Source: Rattus norvegicus (Eukaryota > Chordata > Mammalia > Rodentia > Muridae). From it: a DNA stretch of 64,000 bases. The DNA lies in assembly GCF_036323735.1 (NCBI RefSeq), contig NC_086024.1, positions 68,010,424 through 68,074,423 on the forward strand. The letters run 5' to 3'. This document shows positions 34,931 through 47,795 of the stretch, piece after piece; positions within the stretch are counted from its first letter, which is position 1, and the number at the start of each line of letters is the position of its first letter. The translations under genes and the position numbers were made by a program. The notes below the pieces were generated by a model that saw only the letters and a program-made list of their open reading frames with translations, was not told the origin of the DNA and ran no database searches.

Positions 34931-37402
34931 TATTTGAGTTCTGAAATATGAATTAAGCCCCTTGGGATTTCAGTATAATAATGAAGAATTTCTATAACTA
35001 CTTTTATCATACTTACTCTAAGCTGCTTCTTACAGGACTCGTGCAGATTGAAAACAGAAGATTGGCTCTGGATGAACAAGAAAATTAATTGACCAGGTAA
35101 CTCGTGTGATTTGTACCTGAAAGCTGGCCTTGTATTATTTCACATGTATTAAACCCAACAAACATATGGAGTATAGTTGGATTAAATGTTTAATTCCTAA
35201 ATAAATAATTTGACTTAATAAGTTATTTTCATTTAATGAAGTAAAAGTTTTGATTCTTCTTTCAATTTATCCAGGGGGAAAACCACTCTAAACTGCAATT
35301 TTGTACTATTTTTGTCTTGGTGATACATAGTTTTGAAAATCATTTATAAACAATCTCTGAGGATTTTATTATTGTTCATAAAATTATCTTAGAAAATTGT
35401 TAATGAGCATAGGAGGATTCAGGATGATTTAAATATCGAATTAAAATACTCAAGGGGAACTGGTCCAAGTCAGGTCTTCCAATACCTGATTTTGAAGATA
35501 TTTACAGACCAAATGTTTCATAAAATTTTGAGTTGATTTTCCTGCCCTGGGAATACAGTGCTTTCTGTAAATGACATTTACATAAATATGTCTTAGAAAT
35601 AACTTCTTTGTAAGTCTGACTGTGCTTTCTATCTATAAATTGGGAGCAGGCAGAAAACATATACAAATCTTTAGATGTGACGTATAGGAATAAAGAGCTG
35701 AATTACTTAGGCAGTGCCAGGTCCCATCACCCAGGATATTTAGGACCTATTTTGAATATTTTATTCTACCTATTAGCTCTTCCTTTGAAATGTTTTCTTT
35801 GTCTTTGAGCAAGGGCAAACTCTCACTGGGCTTTATGAATCATTCAAATGACATGATGATACCTCCATCAACACTCTTTTATCTTTCCATCAGAGTAGGG
35901 GACATCTTCAAAATCACCTTCTCACTCTCACAATATAGACAACAGAAACTCAGATTTGTACTGGCAGGGGGCAGAGCCTGCTCCTCCAAGGCCACAAACT
36001 TACCGACTGACAGTAAGCAACAAAGAGCTTAGCAACAACAGTACCAAGCACACAAAGCATGCTCAGTTCCAGGAACAGGTGGGATGCAGCAAGATACTGC
36101 TTTTGATGCTGTGTGTGCACTTCAAGCACTGTGGGCATGCAGTTATAAATGCATATTCATTTAATACATTTCCAAAGCAGGAGGGTTTCCTAATTTAAAA
36201 AGCTCCATTATCACAACACTGTTACATAACTAACCTAACGTTTCACCTCTTAACTGTGAATACTAAAAAGATACAGAATCTATTAGCTATGTTTATTTAA
36301 AATAGTTCCGAATTATATTTTCATATATTCATGAAATTTCATGAATCAATTGTGGCCTATGTTGATTCCAGATTCTGTTTTAGACACATCCACAGTTAAT
36401 TACCTTTGGCCTTGACCTGGTTAGCCTTAATGTCCCTGTCAGCATAAGGGAACTTTCAGCTGGTTCTTTCAGACACTAAGTCCTGGAACTGTATTTTTCA
36501 TAAACAACTGACTTTAGAAAACTTGTAATCATAATGCCTTTTCTATCCCTTAAATGTAACTCTAAAGAAAAGACTTTCAATTTGTTCAACTAAGGATAGT
36601 GTTTGTGGTACAGAAAGATAGATGCTTTGCATAGTAGTGGGGGAGAAAGCGAAGGACCAGCCCAGTTACAAACCGTCAGTCTACAGTGGTGATATGTCTG
36701 CATGCTATGTGGGTGCAGTAGTGACAGAAAACTTGTGGAAATAATCAGCTGCTGTCTGGTAAGGTTTGAAGCCTCTCCATGACAGGAAATCCATGCTTGA
36801 CATTTCCAAGGTGGCCAAGAACTTGAGAACAGATAGGCCATAGATATAGGGGAAAACCAGATACCATTGTTCTGCTAAAGGACCATACCAATGAAATGAC
36901 TGTGAGACACATTCTACTATGATAATATATCAGAACATTGTCCAGAAATGTGGTTATGTAAGGAGAATTCTGTGTGCTTGTGAGAATACTTCAAGAAAAT
37001 AGGACAAGAGTATTCTGACCTCAGTTTCTTTAAACCATGAGATTCTTCTTCAAATGTGTTCTCATGCCCCTCCCAGGTAGAACAGACAGTAATGTTTTTT
37101 GTTTGTTTTTTGTTTTTCAGATTACCCATTTCTACTTACTATTGTTATTCAGAATGTTTGTAGCCTGAACTCAGGGGAACTTTATTCATATGACCATTTC
37201 TACATTTTCAAAGTACAGACTGTCTGATGCTCTAAAAAATGTTGTCTGTTGCATGAGACTATAGTCTGCTTCATTCATCAGCTCCTACCCAGGACCTACC
37301 TACCACTTCTAGAGAGGTGATATTCATAGATACTGCTGAGCCATCATCAGAGAAGCCTCATCATGCAGTACATGGAAACTAATATAGAGACTCATAACTA
37401 GA

Positions 37403-37403
<1 letters not shown>
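34931..37403. other. Unique non-coding DNA
   Basis: No dispersed repeat or coding exon is recognised. A 61-base segment at 35036-35096 is flanked by exon-like acceptor and donor sequences (see findings). Several 60-85 codon frames lack motifs. Confidence 0.4.

Positions 37404-37441
<38 letters not shown>
37404..37441. repeat. (CA)n microsatellite
   Basis: About 19 CA units immediately 5' of an L1 3' UTR. Confidence 0.97.
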
Positions 37442-37444
<3 letters not shown>

Positions 37445-38215
37445 GTGGGGCTATGAGTCCTAAAGAGAATGGCTCCATCAAATTCCTCCTCTCAGGGCTC
37501 AGGGAACTCTCTAGAAGAGGAGGCAGATTGTGAGAGCCAGTAGGAATGGAAGATGCCAAGGAAATAGTGCCTTCTAGATACAACAAAGCTGATGAACACA
37601 CAACCATGACAGCGTGCACAGTGCCTGCACAGGTTCAATCTAGATGGGGTCACAATGCTAAAATGAGAAGGTGGACACAAGCTCATATCCCTAAACAAGA
37701 AGCTATCTGCAATTGACAACTACTCACAAAGGAAGTTTCCTCCAATGGTGTCTCATTGGGTATGCAAATCACAATAACTATGCCCAGCAGTCAATGGCAA
37801 AAGAACCCAAAAACCAAACCAAACCAAACCAAACCACCACCACCACCAACAACAATAAGGACAAAGAAAAAACCCTTGATGGTAATTTTGTAGAGGGTTT
37901 TAACTCATAGTGTTTTGTTTGGGTATATTTACTTTTGTCTTTTTTGCTTATGTATTATGTTTTCTAATTTTGCATTTGCGTGTGTTTGTGTGTGCACCAG
38001 TATGTATGTTTCTCAGGGTTTTTCTTTCTTTTCCCCTGTTTGTTTTGTTTGCATTTTACTGGTCTGTTTGTTTTCTACAGAGAAAGAGAAAGAATGTGTG
38101 CAGTTAGATGGGTAGAGAGGTGGATAGACTCTGAAAGGACATCAGGTAGGTGATACCATGATCAGAATATAATGTATGGAAAATGAATTTTCAATCAAAA
38201 GTAAGAAAAAGAGTA
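37442..38215 (+). mobile_element. L1 (Lx-type) 3' UTR
   Basis: AATTCCTCCTCTCAGGGCTC, CAGTGCCTGCACAGGTTC, AGAAGCTATCTGCAATTGAC, GTGTCTCATTGGGTATGC, a TTTGTTTGGGTATATTTAC to CTGTTTGTTTTGTTTGC T-rich part, and CCATGATCAGAATATAATGTATGG follow an old rodent L1 3' UTR in sense. Simple (AACC)n(ACC)n repeats at 37815-37852 lie within it. Confidence 0.78.
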
Positions 38216-39528
38216 AGAAAATTAATTTTCAACTAAAGGTATGCCTTTCATTGAAGTCATTTAAATATCATGATTTTAATCATTTAAAACCATCTCCAAA
38301 ATTACCATGTTGTTGTTGTTGTTGTTGTTGGCCATTTACTGCAGGGCATAGGGCTTCCTTAGTGTGATTTGTATAACCAATGAGACTCAATTGAAGGAAA
38401 CTTTTTCTTTGTGAAGAATCGTCAATTGCAGATAGCTTCTACAATTTGTAATCTGACTTCTATTTTAGATATTCTGGTACAGGTCATGTACGTTCAATTA
38501 TTTAGAAATTTCTCTGAAGGTAGGTTTCCCAATTACTGAATATCAATGTTGCATACAGTAACAACAGTGTTTAAGAGACTTCGTTAATAAGTAACTAGAG
38601 TGCATCTGAGCTCTTCTCAATGTCAGGCCAAGTTTCAGGGTAAGGAGTTGTATCAGGGATGAATCCCATTAGCAGTTCAAGGAAACATGAATAAAGTCAG
38701 AGCACTGCAGAAAGTGCCTTAGTGAGAAGGTGCTGCCCCAGGCTTGTCTGACTTAACTAGGAAGGGAGAGATCTCATTTGTGTGAGGAGGCAAATCAGAA
38801 CTCTGGAATTCCTCCAACATAGGTAGTTTAATCGGCTTGCCATCACAGCTATAGGCTTTGAAATATGAGGAGAAAAAACATCTGTGCACCAGAGATCACA
38901 GTTAAAACCCGGAGGAAGAGTTCATTCAGGTGAGGTTCATGCTCACGGCCAGACTGATGCCAATCCTTTCTTCCTTAGTCACAGTGTCTTCTTTTGTTCA
39001 TTACAGCAATAAAGCTAATCAAATACTCATTACACTAATCTTCCTTGTGATGAGATCAGGAGATAGGAAACTTATTGAGAAGTTTTAGACCAGAGGCCTG
39101 GAAATGGAGCATTCTTGTCATTGATTGAAGTCAAAATTATTTTCAATTCTGTTCTTGTTGGAGGCAGGAAAGGCCATATTGTTTGGGACCCTAATTTCTT
39201 GTCTGGTTTCTTAACTTTCTTCTATCACACAGCTGCCTAGAAACTCTGTCAGGATGTGACCAAAATTCTAATCCAGATGTCCATGTCTTTATGGTGAAAT
39301 TGGCTATATCTCTCACAATATTTATAGGAATGTTATTAATCCATGGACCATGTATACTCAGCCACTATCTTAACTTTATCTCTCCTTATTTACAGTTGTT
39401 GTACACTCAGACAGTCCTACTAATTACAGTAGTTAAGTTCTTTTGATCACTTCCCAAGGCTTAAAAATCAGTCAGAATGGAGATTCTAAACCTTCACCTC
39501 AATTTCAGATTATATTCTAAATTATTTT
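38216..39528. other. Unique non-coding DNA
   Basis: Only a short (TTG)n run at 38309-38331 is noted. Nothing else is recognised. Confidence 0.4.
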
Positions 39529-39540
39529 AGGGCATTAACT

Positions 39541-39637
39541 ATTTTTTTCTTTTTCTTTTTTTCGAAGCTGGGGACCGAACCCAGGGCCTTGCGTTTGCTA
39601 AGCAAGTGCTCTACCACTGAGCTAAATCCCCAACCCC
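39541..39637 (-). mobile_element. ID SINE
   Basis: Antisense ID: a T-rich tail, then GGGGACCGAACCCAGGGCC (B box), GCTAAGCAAGTGCTC, and GAGCTAAATCCCCAACCCC (A box and 5' end). A 12-bp duplication AGGGCATTAACT / AGGGTATTAACT (39529-39540, 39638-39649) flanks it. The intact ends point to recent insertion. Confidence 0.96.
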
Positions 39638-39649
39638 AGGGTATTAACT

Positions 39650-40175
39650 CTTGATAGGGAAATGTCAGGCAGCTTGTAGGCCATTGAAGATGGATCTCAC
39701 CTTCCAATTTTCTGGCAGCACTAGGAAAGAAAACATTAGCTTTGTTTCCACACCATCCTTTGAGGGTGAAATGTCAATTGACGATCAAGTGATTTATGAC
39801 CTTAAGTCTATTTTTATGGTTTCTAACATTTGTACATGTGTATATGTTGAATCAGTTGTGTGATTCAGAAATAAAACATCATGTAAGATTTTGATGTGTT
39901 CTTAAATCCAGCTTATAAAGTACATTGTTGAAAATTTTACATCTATATTAATTATAGAAATTGTTTTATAATTTTTGTTTTATGTATTTTTAATTGATTT
40001 TGGTATCACAGTGATACTGGCTATGCAAAATTATTTTGGTAACAATCTCTTTATTTTTGTGGAAGAGATTGCAATTGGTGTTATTAGATCTTTGAATACT
40101 TCATAGATTTCAGCAACAAATCTATTTGGCCTGGGGATTTTCTTCATGAGAAGATGTTAAAAATTAAATAATATA
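39650..40175. other. Unique AT-rich DNA with a possible L1 trace
   Basis: The segment 40060-40150 (TTGGTGTTATTAGATCTTTG, AATCTATTTGGCCTGGGG) resembles antisense L1 ORF2 in the conserved SGPDG area. The rest is unassigned. Confidence 0.4.
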
Positions 40176-40557
40176 TATGGTGATTTGAATAGTCTTGGTC
40201 CATGGGATGTGGCACTATTAGGAGGTGTGGTCTTGTTGAAGTAGGTGTGGCCTTGTTGGTGGAAGTGAATCACTATGGGGTTGAGCTTTGAGGTTCTTTG
40301 CTTAAGATCCACCCAGGGTGAAAGAGACCGTCTACCTCACTGCCTGCAGAAGACAGTCTTCTCCTGGTTACCTTTGGATCAGGATATAGAACTTTAGGCT
40401 CCTCCAGCCCATGTCTGCCTACATGCACACTATTATGCTTCCCACCATGATGATAATGTACTGAACCTTAGAAACTTTAAACCAGTCTCAATTGAATGTT
40501 TGCCTTTATAAGAGTTGCTTTGGTCATAGTGTCTCCTTATAGAAATAAAACCCTAAG
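40176..40557 (+). mobile_element. ORR1-type MaLR solo LTR
   Basis: GGTGATTTGAATAGTCTTGG, GTGGCACTATTAGGAGGTGTG, GTCTTGTTGAAGTAGGTGTGG, CTTCTCCTGGTTACCTTTGG, CACCATGATGATAATGTACTG and TTTATAAGAGTTGC, ending with the polyadenylation signal AATAAA in AGAAATAAAACCCTAAGAC. All are in ORR1 order. No second LTR or internal sequence is seen. The ends are too decayed to call the target duplication. Confidence 0.82.
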
Positions 40558-41719
40558 ACTATATATTTATTAATTATTTAAAAATTTCATACTATGTATT
40601 TTTATTATATCACTCATTTCCTCCTGTATTCCCCTCTCTAGTCTCATCTTCTTATTCACCCAACTTTTCATTTTTTTCTTTTTTCCCTGCCTCTCTCTGA
40701 AAATAGTACAGTTGCTATTGTACAAATACACTTGGAAGTGTAGCCTGCCCTGGAATGTGGCCGACCTACCATGGATCACACCATTAAAAAAGTATGGTTT
40801 CCCCTTTCATCTACCACAAGGAGAAAATTCACTGATGAAGTTTAATAGATGTCCTGATGCCAGCATTGTTCTTAAGAAGACAATTGATGCGCTGCCCTCT
40901 TGGGTATATTTGAAGGGCTGGATGTGTCTCAATTCCTGCATCTAAAGCTAACAGGGTAGATTTCCTTACTCTTACACTTCTCATTCACTGCTTCAGTGTG
41001 ACCACAATCTGAAATTAAACTCCAAATTGTTTCTCTGTTTATGATAAACTGAAACAGCTTTCTGGAAATTAGCTGTAGGACATCCCTTGAGGAGAAAACA
41101 GGTACACATGGAAGGGTATACTGTGGAAGAAAGAGGGGTCCCAGAACTAGGTGCACTGGTAACATGCTCATGACTGCTAATGCCTCCCATTGTTTGAAAC
41201 TACTGAACACTAGAGGACAAGAAAATGTAATTCCTTGCAAGATTAAATGGAACAGAGAATATTGGGGAATGGTTTGACAACCATTGACCATATTGATATT
41301 ATGAGCACTCCTTCCTAATATTATATCTGCTTCTATACCCATTTTAATGATTGCCTAATGAAATAATGTACAAATTCATTAATTTCTGCAATATGTTTTG
41401 CTGACAATTAGTTCTTTCCCAGTACAAACTTTACTATGGGACAACAGCCAAGGTTTAGTTGCTTACCTTACTTTTTACTTTTGATAAAATAATTTCTGCA
41501 CTTGAATAGGGTTTCTGTGAAGATGTCAGATAGTTTTGTCATTAGACAAAAAAGTTTAAAAACTAAAAAGGTCTTCATATAAATTTACATTACATAACAT
41601 ATTTTTATAAAAGACCTTAAGTAAAGTTAGTTGTATTAAAATGATGTTGCAAGTGCCCCTCAGTGAATCTTGTAAGCCAATATTTAGCCTTGATACAACT
41701 GAACTGTTGAATAATAATA
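40558..41719. other. Unique non-coding DNA
   Basis: The 137-codon minus-strand frame at 40929-41342 has no recognisable domain or splice context, and is kept only as a note. No repeats are recognised. Confidence 0.4.
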
Positions 41720-41725
41720 GAATCC

Positions 41726-42280
41726 GCCTAGTATCATCTGGACAAAAGAACCTAGGAGCAGTCAGGGGCAGGATCCTTCTGGTTTCTGACTGTGCCCATA
41801 GCTGACCTGGTTTTACAGGTCTCTGTACCCAAATTCTGTTGGGGGAGAGAGCTGGACTCTTAGAAGTACAGACAATCTTGAGAGCTTAGGGAAGACTACT
41901 ATTTCTGCTCACATTCCTGGCCCAAAGAAAGCTGCCTAGAGTCCTCTGGAAACAAGAACCTAGGAGCAGACTGGGAGAAGATCCTTCAGGTCTCTGCCTG
42001 CACCCATGGCTGAAAACAACTCACCTGGAGTGTTGACACACCTGAGAGCAGAGGTAAGACCACCTCGTCTGATCTTAGGGACCTGCCTGAAGCCCTCAAA
42101 ACACTAAGAATCCAGGAGTAGTCTGGGACGGGACTCTTCTGGTTTCTGCCTGAGCCTGGAGCTGAGCCAGTCCCACAGCTCTTTGTACCCAGATCCCACT
42201 GGGAGAAAACAGGTCTACAGAAGTGCTGACACACAGTCTTATAGGAGGGATAAGCTACTGTCAGATACAGCAAGACAAGC
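41726..42280 (+). promoter_or_regulatory. L1 5' UTR with imperfect tandem monomers
   Basis: Three related units begin at 41726 (GCCTAGTATCATCTGG), 41934 (GCCTAGAGTCCTCTGG) and 42085 (GCCTGAAGCCCTC). Each continues with AAGAACCTAGGAGCAG or a variant and TTCTGGTTTCTGCCTG. Rodent L1 promoters are built of such repeated monomers. These are few and decayed. Confidence 0.7.
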
Positions 42281-42439
42281 TAACACCAGAGAAAACCTGA
42301 AGGTGAGAGGCAATCACAGGAACCTAAGCAACAGAAACCAAGACTACTAGGCATCATCAGAGCCCAGTATTCCCACAAAGCAAACACTGAAAATACAAAC
42401 ACATCAGAAAAGTAAAATTTGGAATTAAAACCACATTTC

Positions 42440-43380
42440 ATGATGATGATAGAGGACTTTAAGGAGATAAATAACTTCCTTTAAGAAATACAGGACAACA
42501 CAGGTAAACAAGTGGAAGCCCTTAAAGAAGAAACACAAAAATCCCTTAAAGAATTATACACAGCCAAACAGGTGAAGGAATTGAATAAAACCATCAAGGA
42601 TTAAAAATGGAAATAGAAACAATAAAGAAACCACAAAGAGAGACAACCCTGGAGATAGAAAACCTAGGAAAGAGATCAGGAGTCATAGACCCAAGCATCA
42701 CCAGCAGAATTTTAAGATAGAAGAGAGAATCTCAGGGACAGAAGATAACATGGAAAATATTGACACAACTGTCAAAGATAATGTAAAATGCAAAAAGCTC
42801 CTAACACAAAACGTCCAAGTAATACAGGACACAATGAGAAGATCTAATCTAAGGATAATAGGTATAGAAGAGAGCAAAGACTTCCAACTTAAAGAACTAG
42901 TAAATATCTTCAACAAAATTATAGAAAAAAATGTTCCTAACCTAAAGAGATGCCCGTAAACATACAAGAAGCCTACAGAACTCAAAATAGATTGGACCAG
43001 AAAAGAAATTCCTCTAGTCATTAACAGTCAAAACTCCAAACACACAAAACAAAGAAAGAATATTAAACACAGTAAGGGAAAATGATCAAGTAACATATAT
43101 GGACAGAGCTATCAGAATTACATCAGATTTCTCAATGGAGACTATGAAAACTAGGAGATCCTGGATAGATGTCATACAGACCCTAAGAAAACACAAATGC
43201 CAGCCCAGGCTACTATATCCAGCAAAACTCTAAATTAACATAGATGAAGAAACCAAAATATTACAGGACAACATCAACTACACAATATTTTTCCACAAAT
43301 CCAGCCATACAAAGGATAATAAATGGAACACACTAACAAAAGGAGGGAAACTACACCCTAAAAAAAGCAAGAAATTAATC
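42440..43380 (+). pseudogene. L1 ORF1 remnant
   Basis: ORF1 would encode the L1 RNA-binding coiled-coil protein. The Glu/Lys-rich N-terminal coiled-coil region, the frame around SNLRIIGIEESKD (42840-42890) and the C-terminal basic region (to about 43230) are readable, but in-frame stops such as at 42484 and 42603 and shifts split it. The longest intact piece is 69 codons (42750-42959). Confidence 0.85.
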
Positions 43381-43449
43381 TTCTTGCAACAAATCCAAAC
43401 AAAGAGAGCCACACAAATATAATTTCACCTGTAACAACAAAAATAATAG

Positions 43450-46400
43450 GAAACAACAATCACTATTCCTTAATATCTCTTAACATCAATGGACTCAATT
43501 CCCCAATGAAAAGACATAGACTAACAGACTGGATACATAAAGAGGACCCAGCATTTTGTTGCATACAGGAAAGACACCTCAGTGACAAAGACAGACACTT
43601 CCTTAGAGTAAAAGGTTGGCAAACAATTTTCCAAGCAAATTATTCCAAGAAACAAGCTGGAGTAGACTTTTTAATATCAAATAAAAACTATTTTCAACCA
43701 AAAGTTTTCAAAAAAGGTGAGGAAGGACACTTCATATTCATCAAAAGAAAATCCATCAAATGAATTCTCAATCCTGAATATCTCTGCTCCAAATTCAAGG
43801 GCAACTACATTCATAAAAGAAACCTTACTAAAGCTCAAACCACACATTGCACCTTACACATTAATAGTAGAAGAGTTCAACATACCCCTCTCATCAATGG
43901 ACAGATCATGGAAACATAAACTAAACAGAGACATAGAAAAACTAACAGAAGTTATGAACCAAATGGGTTTAACAGATATTTATAGAATATTTCATCCTAA
44001 ATCAAAAGAATATACTTACTTCTCAACACAACATCATACCTTCTCTAAAACTGACCATATAATGGGTCGCAAAACAGGCCTCAAGAGATACAAGGTTATT
44101 GAAATAATTCCATGCATCCTATCAGATCACCACGGATTAAGGCTGATCTTCAATAACAACAAAAACAACAGAAAGCCCACATACACATGGAAGTTGAACA
44201 ATGCTATACTCAGTGATAAATTGGTTAAGGAAGTAATAAAGAATTTAAAGACTTTTTAGAATTTAATAAAAATGAAGGCTATCTTGACTAACAAGAGGAC
44301 ACAGAGAGTGGATCTAAATTAACAAAACCAGAAATGAAAAAGGAGACATAACAACAGAATCTGAGAAATTTAAAAATAATCAGATCCTACTACAAAAGCC
44401 TATATACAACAAATTTATGGGACACAATGAAAGTAGTGCCAAGGGGAAGCTCATACCTCTGAGTGCCTCCAAAAAGAAAATGGAGAGAGCATACATTAGC
44501 AGCTTGACAACATAGCTAAAACCTCTAGGACAAAAAGAAAGACATATACCCAAGAGGAGTAGACGGCAGAAAATAATCAAACTCAGAGCTGAAATCAACC
44601 AGAAAGAAACAAAAAGAACTATACAAATAGTCAACAAAACCATGATCTGGTTCTTTGAGAAAATCAGCAAGATTCATAAACGCTTATCTTGACTAACAAG
44701 AGGGCACAGAGAGTGGATCTAAATTAACAAAACCAGAAATGAAAAAGGAGACATAACAACAGAATCTGAGAAATTTAAGAATCATCAGATCCTACTACAA
44801 AAGCCTATATCCAACAAAATTGGAAAATCTGGATGAAATGGACAATTTTCAAGACAGATACCAAGTATGAAAGGTAAATCAGGATCAAATAAACAATCTA
44901 AACGGTCCCACAACTCCTAAAGAAATAGAAGCAGTTACTAAAAGTCTCCCAATCAAAAAAAAAAAAAAGCCAACAAAAAACAACCAACCAACCAACAACA
45001 ACAACAACAACAAAAAACAACTCAGAACCAGGTGGGTTTAGTGGAGCATTCTATCAGACCTTCATAGAAGACCTAATTCCAAAACTCTTCAAACTTTTCT
45101 ACAAAATAGAAACAGAAGGAACACTACCTAATTCCTTCTATGAAGCCACGTTTATGCTTGTACCTAAACAACACAAAGACCCAACAAAGAAAGAAATCTT
45201 CAGACCAATTTCCCTTATGAATATCGATGCAAAAGTACTCAATAAAATTCTTGCAAATCCAAGAACACATCAAAATGATCATTCATCATGATCAAGTAGG
45301 TTTCATTCCAGGGATGCAGGGATGATTCAATATAGGGAAATTCACCAAGGTAATCCACTATGTAAACTAACTCAAATTCAAAACAAACAAACAAACAAAC
45401 AAACAAACAAAAAAACCACACGATCTTCTCATTAAATGCTAAGAAAGCATTTAACAAAATTCAATACCTCTTCATGGTAAAAGTTCTGGAAAAATCAGGA
45501 ATTCAAGGGCCACATTTAAACATAGTAAAAGCAATATACAGCAAATCAGTAGTCAATAACAAACTAAATGGAGAGAAACTTGAAGCAATCCCACTAAAAT
45601 CAGGGACTAGACAAGGCTGCCCAGTCTCTCCCTTTTTATTCAATATAGTACTCAAAGTCCTAGCCAGAGCAATCAGACAAAAATGGAGGTCAAAGGGATA
45701 CAAATTGGATAGGAAGAAATCAAAATATCACTCTTTGCAGATGATATGATATGATAGTGTACTTAAGGGACCCCGAAAGTTAAACCAGAGATCTTCTAAG
45801 CCTGATAAACTTCAGTAAAGTGGTTGGGTATAAAATCAACTCAAAGAAATCAGTAGTCTTCCTCTACTCAAAGGATAAACAGGCTGAGAATGAAATTAGG
45901 GAAGTGAAACCTTCATAATAGTCCCAAATAATATAAAATACCTCGTTGTGACTTTAACCAAGCAAGTGAAAGATCTATATGACAAGAACTTCAAGTCTCT
46001 GAAGAAAGAAATTGAAGAAGATCTCAGAAGATGGAAAGACCTTCCATGCTTATGGATTGGCAGGATTAATATAGTAAAAATGGCCATTTTGCATAAGCAA
46101 TCTACAGATTCAATACAATCCTCATCAAAATTCCTACTCAATTCTTTATAGAGATAGAAAGAGAAATTCATTTGGAATAACAAAAAACCCAGGGTAGCAA
46201 AAACTATCCTCAACAATAGAAAAACTTCTGGGGGGAATCACCATTCCTGACCTCAAACTGTATTACAGAGCAATAGTCATAAAAGCTATATGGTATTGGT
46301 ACAGAAACAGGCAGGTAGATCAATGGAATATAATTGAAGACCTAGAAATGAACCCACACACCCATGGTCACTTGATCTTTGACAAAGGAGCTAAAACCAT

Positions 46401-47110
46401 CCAATGGAAAAAAGATAGCATTTTCAACAAATGGTGCTGGTTCAACTGGAGTTCAGCATGTAGAAGAAGGCAAATTGATCCATTCTTATCACCATGTACA
46501 AAGCTTAAGTCCAAGTGGATCAAGGACCTCCACATCAAACCAGATACACTCACACTAATAGAAGAAAAAATGGGGAAGAGTCTTGAACACATGGGCACTG
46601 GAGAAAATTTCCTGAACAAAACACCAATGACTTATGCTCTAAGATCAAGAATCATGGGACCTCATAAACCTGCAAAGCTTTTGTAAAGCAAAAGACACTG
46701 TCACTAGGACAAAATGGCAACCAACAGATTGGGAAAAGATCTTTACCAATCCTACAACTGATAGAGGGCTAATATCTAAAATATATAAAGAACTCAAGAA
46801 GTTAGACTCCAGAGAGACAAATAACCCAATTAAAAATGGGGTACAGAGCTAAACAAAACATTCTCAGCTGAGGATTATCAAATGGCCAAAAAGCACCTTA
46901 GTCATCAGGGAAATGCAAATCAAAACTACTCTGAGATTCTACCTCACACCAGTCAGAAGGGCTAAGATCAAAAACTCCGGTGACAGTAGATGCTGGCGAG
47001 GATGTGGAGAAAGTGGAACACTCCTCTATTGTTGGTGGGATTGCAAACTGGTACAACCACTCTGGAAATGAGTCTGGAGGTTCCTCAGAAAATTGGACAT
47101 TCCACTACTG
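43450..47110 (+). pseudogene. L1 ORF2 remnant (endonuclease, RT, Cys-rich end)
   Basis: Endonuclease pieces are at 43465-44259. RLTDWIHKEDPAFCC is intact, and KTDHIMG and ILSDHHGLRLIFN are retained, but the catalytic GDFN is EEFN. The RT palm reads LFADDMI at 45731-45751. Downstream pieces RINIVKMAIL (46060-46090) and the Cys-rich CWRGCGESGTLLYCWW (46992-47040) are present. The protein breaks at many frameshifts, at A-rich expansions (44957-45013; 45380-45417), and at a deletion after RFLRKLD (about 47110) where the 3' UTR begins early. A 130-bp stretch is present twice (44276-44400 and 44680-44813). Confidence 0.88.
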
Positions 47111-47795
47111 GAGGACAACCAAAGTTTGGATGCTTCTCTACTTTTTAAAGGGGGGAATAAAAATATTCATAGGAGGAGATATGGAGACAAAGTTTGGAAC
47201 AGAGACTGATGTAATTCCCATTCTGAGCCTTCCCTACCTGGGGATCCAGCCAGTATACATACAGCCACCAAATCCAGACTATATAGCTGATGCCAAGAAT
47301 TGCATGCTGACAGGTGCCTGATATAGCTTTCTCCTGAGAGGTTCTGCCAGAATATGACAAATATAGAGATGAATGCTAGCAGGAAACCATTGAACTGAGA
47401 ATGGGTCTCCATTGGAGGATTTTGTGAAAGGATTGAAGGAGCTGAAGGAATTTGCAACAACAAAAATACCAACCAACCAGAGATCCCAGGGACTAAACCA
47501 CTATCCAGAGAGTACACATGGACAGATCCATGGTTCCAGCTGCATATGTAGCAAAGGATAGCCTTATTGGGCACCAATGGGAGGAAGAAGCTGTTGGTCC
47601 TGCAAAGGCTGGAACCCTCAGTGTAGGGGAATGTCATGGTGGGGATGTGGGAAGGGGTAGATGGTTGGGCTGGGGGAACACCCTCATAGAAGAAGGGGTA
47701 GTGGAATGGGATGGGGGTTCGTGGAGGGGAAACCTGGAAAGGTTATAACATTTGAAATGTAAATTTAAAAAACCCCAAAAAATGCAAAAAAAATT
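47110..47795 (+). other. L1 3' UTR with G-rich polypurine tract
   Basis: TACTTTTTAAAGGGGGGAATAAAAATATTC, then GATATGGAGACAAAGTTTGG, GAATTGCATGCTGACAGGTGCC and ACTAAACCACTATCC mark the rat L1 3' UTR. At 47637-47742 several G-runs of 3 to 6 (for example GGGGATGTGGGAAGGGG) form the conserved G-rich tract. The end is A-rich (CCCCAAAAAATGCAAAAAAAA). Confidence 0.88.

Larger units (their letters stand above)
41720..47795 (+). mobile_element. Near full-length rat L1, inactive
   Basis: About 6.1 kb in canonical order: 5' UTR monomer remnants (41726-42280), ORF1 (42440-43380), spacer, ORF2 (43450-47110) and a 3' UTR with a G-rich tract (47110-47760) and an A-rich end. Both frames carry many stops and shifts. 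ORF2 lacks its last part and has an internal duplication of about 130 bp. L1 is the autonomous retrotransposon that also mobilises the ID, B2 and B4 SINEs. Confidence 0.93.

Noticed and set aside
40929..41342. 137-codon minus-strand frame in unique DNA
   Set aside because: It has no recognisable domain and no polyadenylation or splice support. The translation looks random in composition.
47167..47637. 156-codon minus-strand frame
   Set aside because: It is antisense to the L1 3' UTR, which has biased base composition and few stops on that strand.
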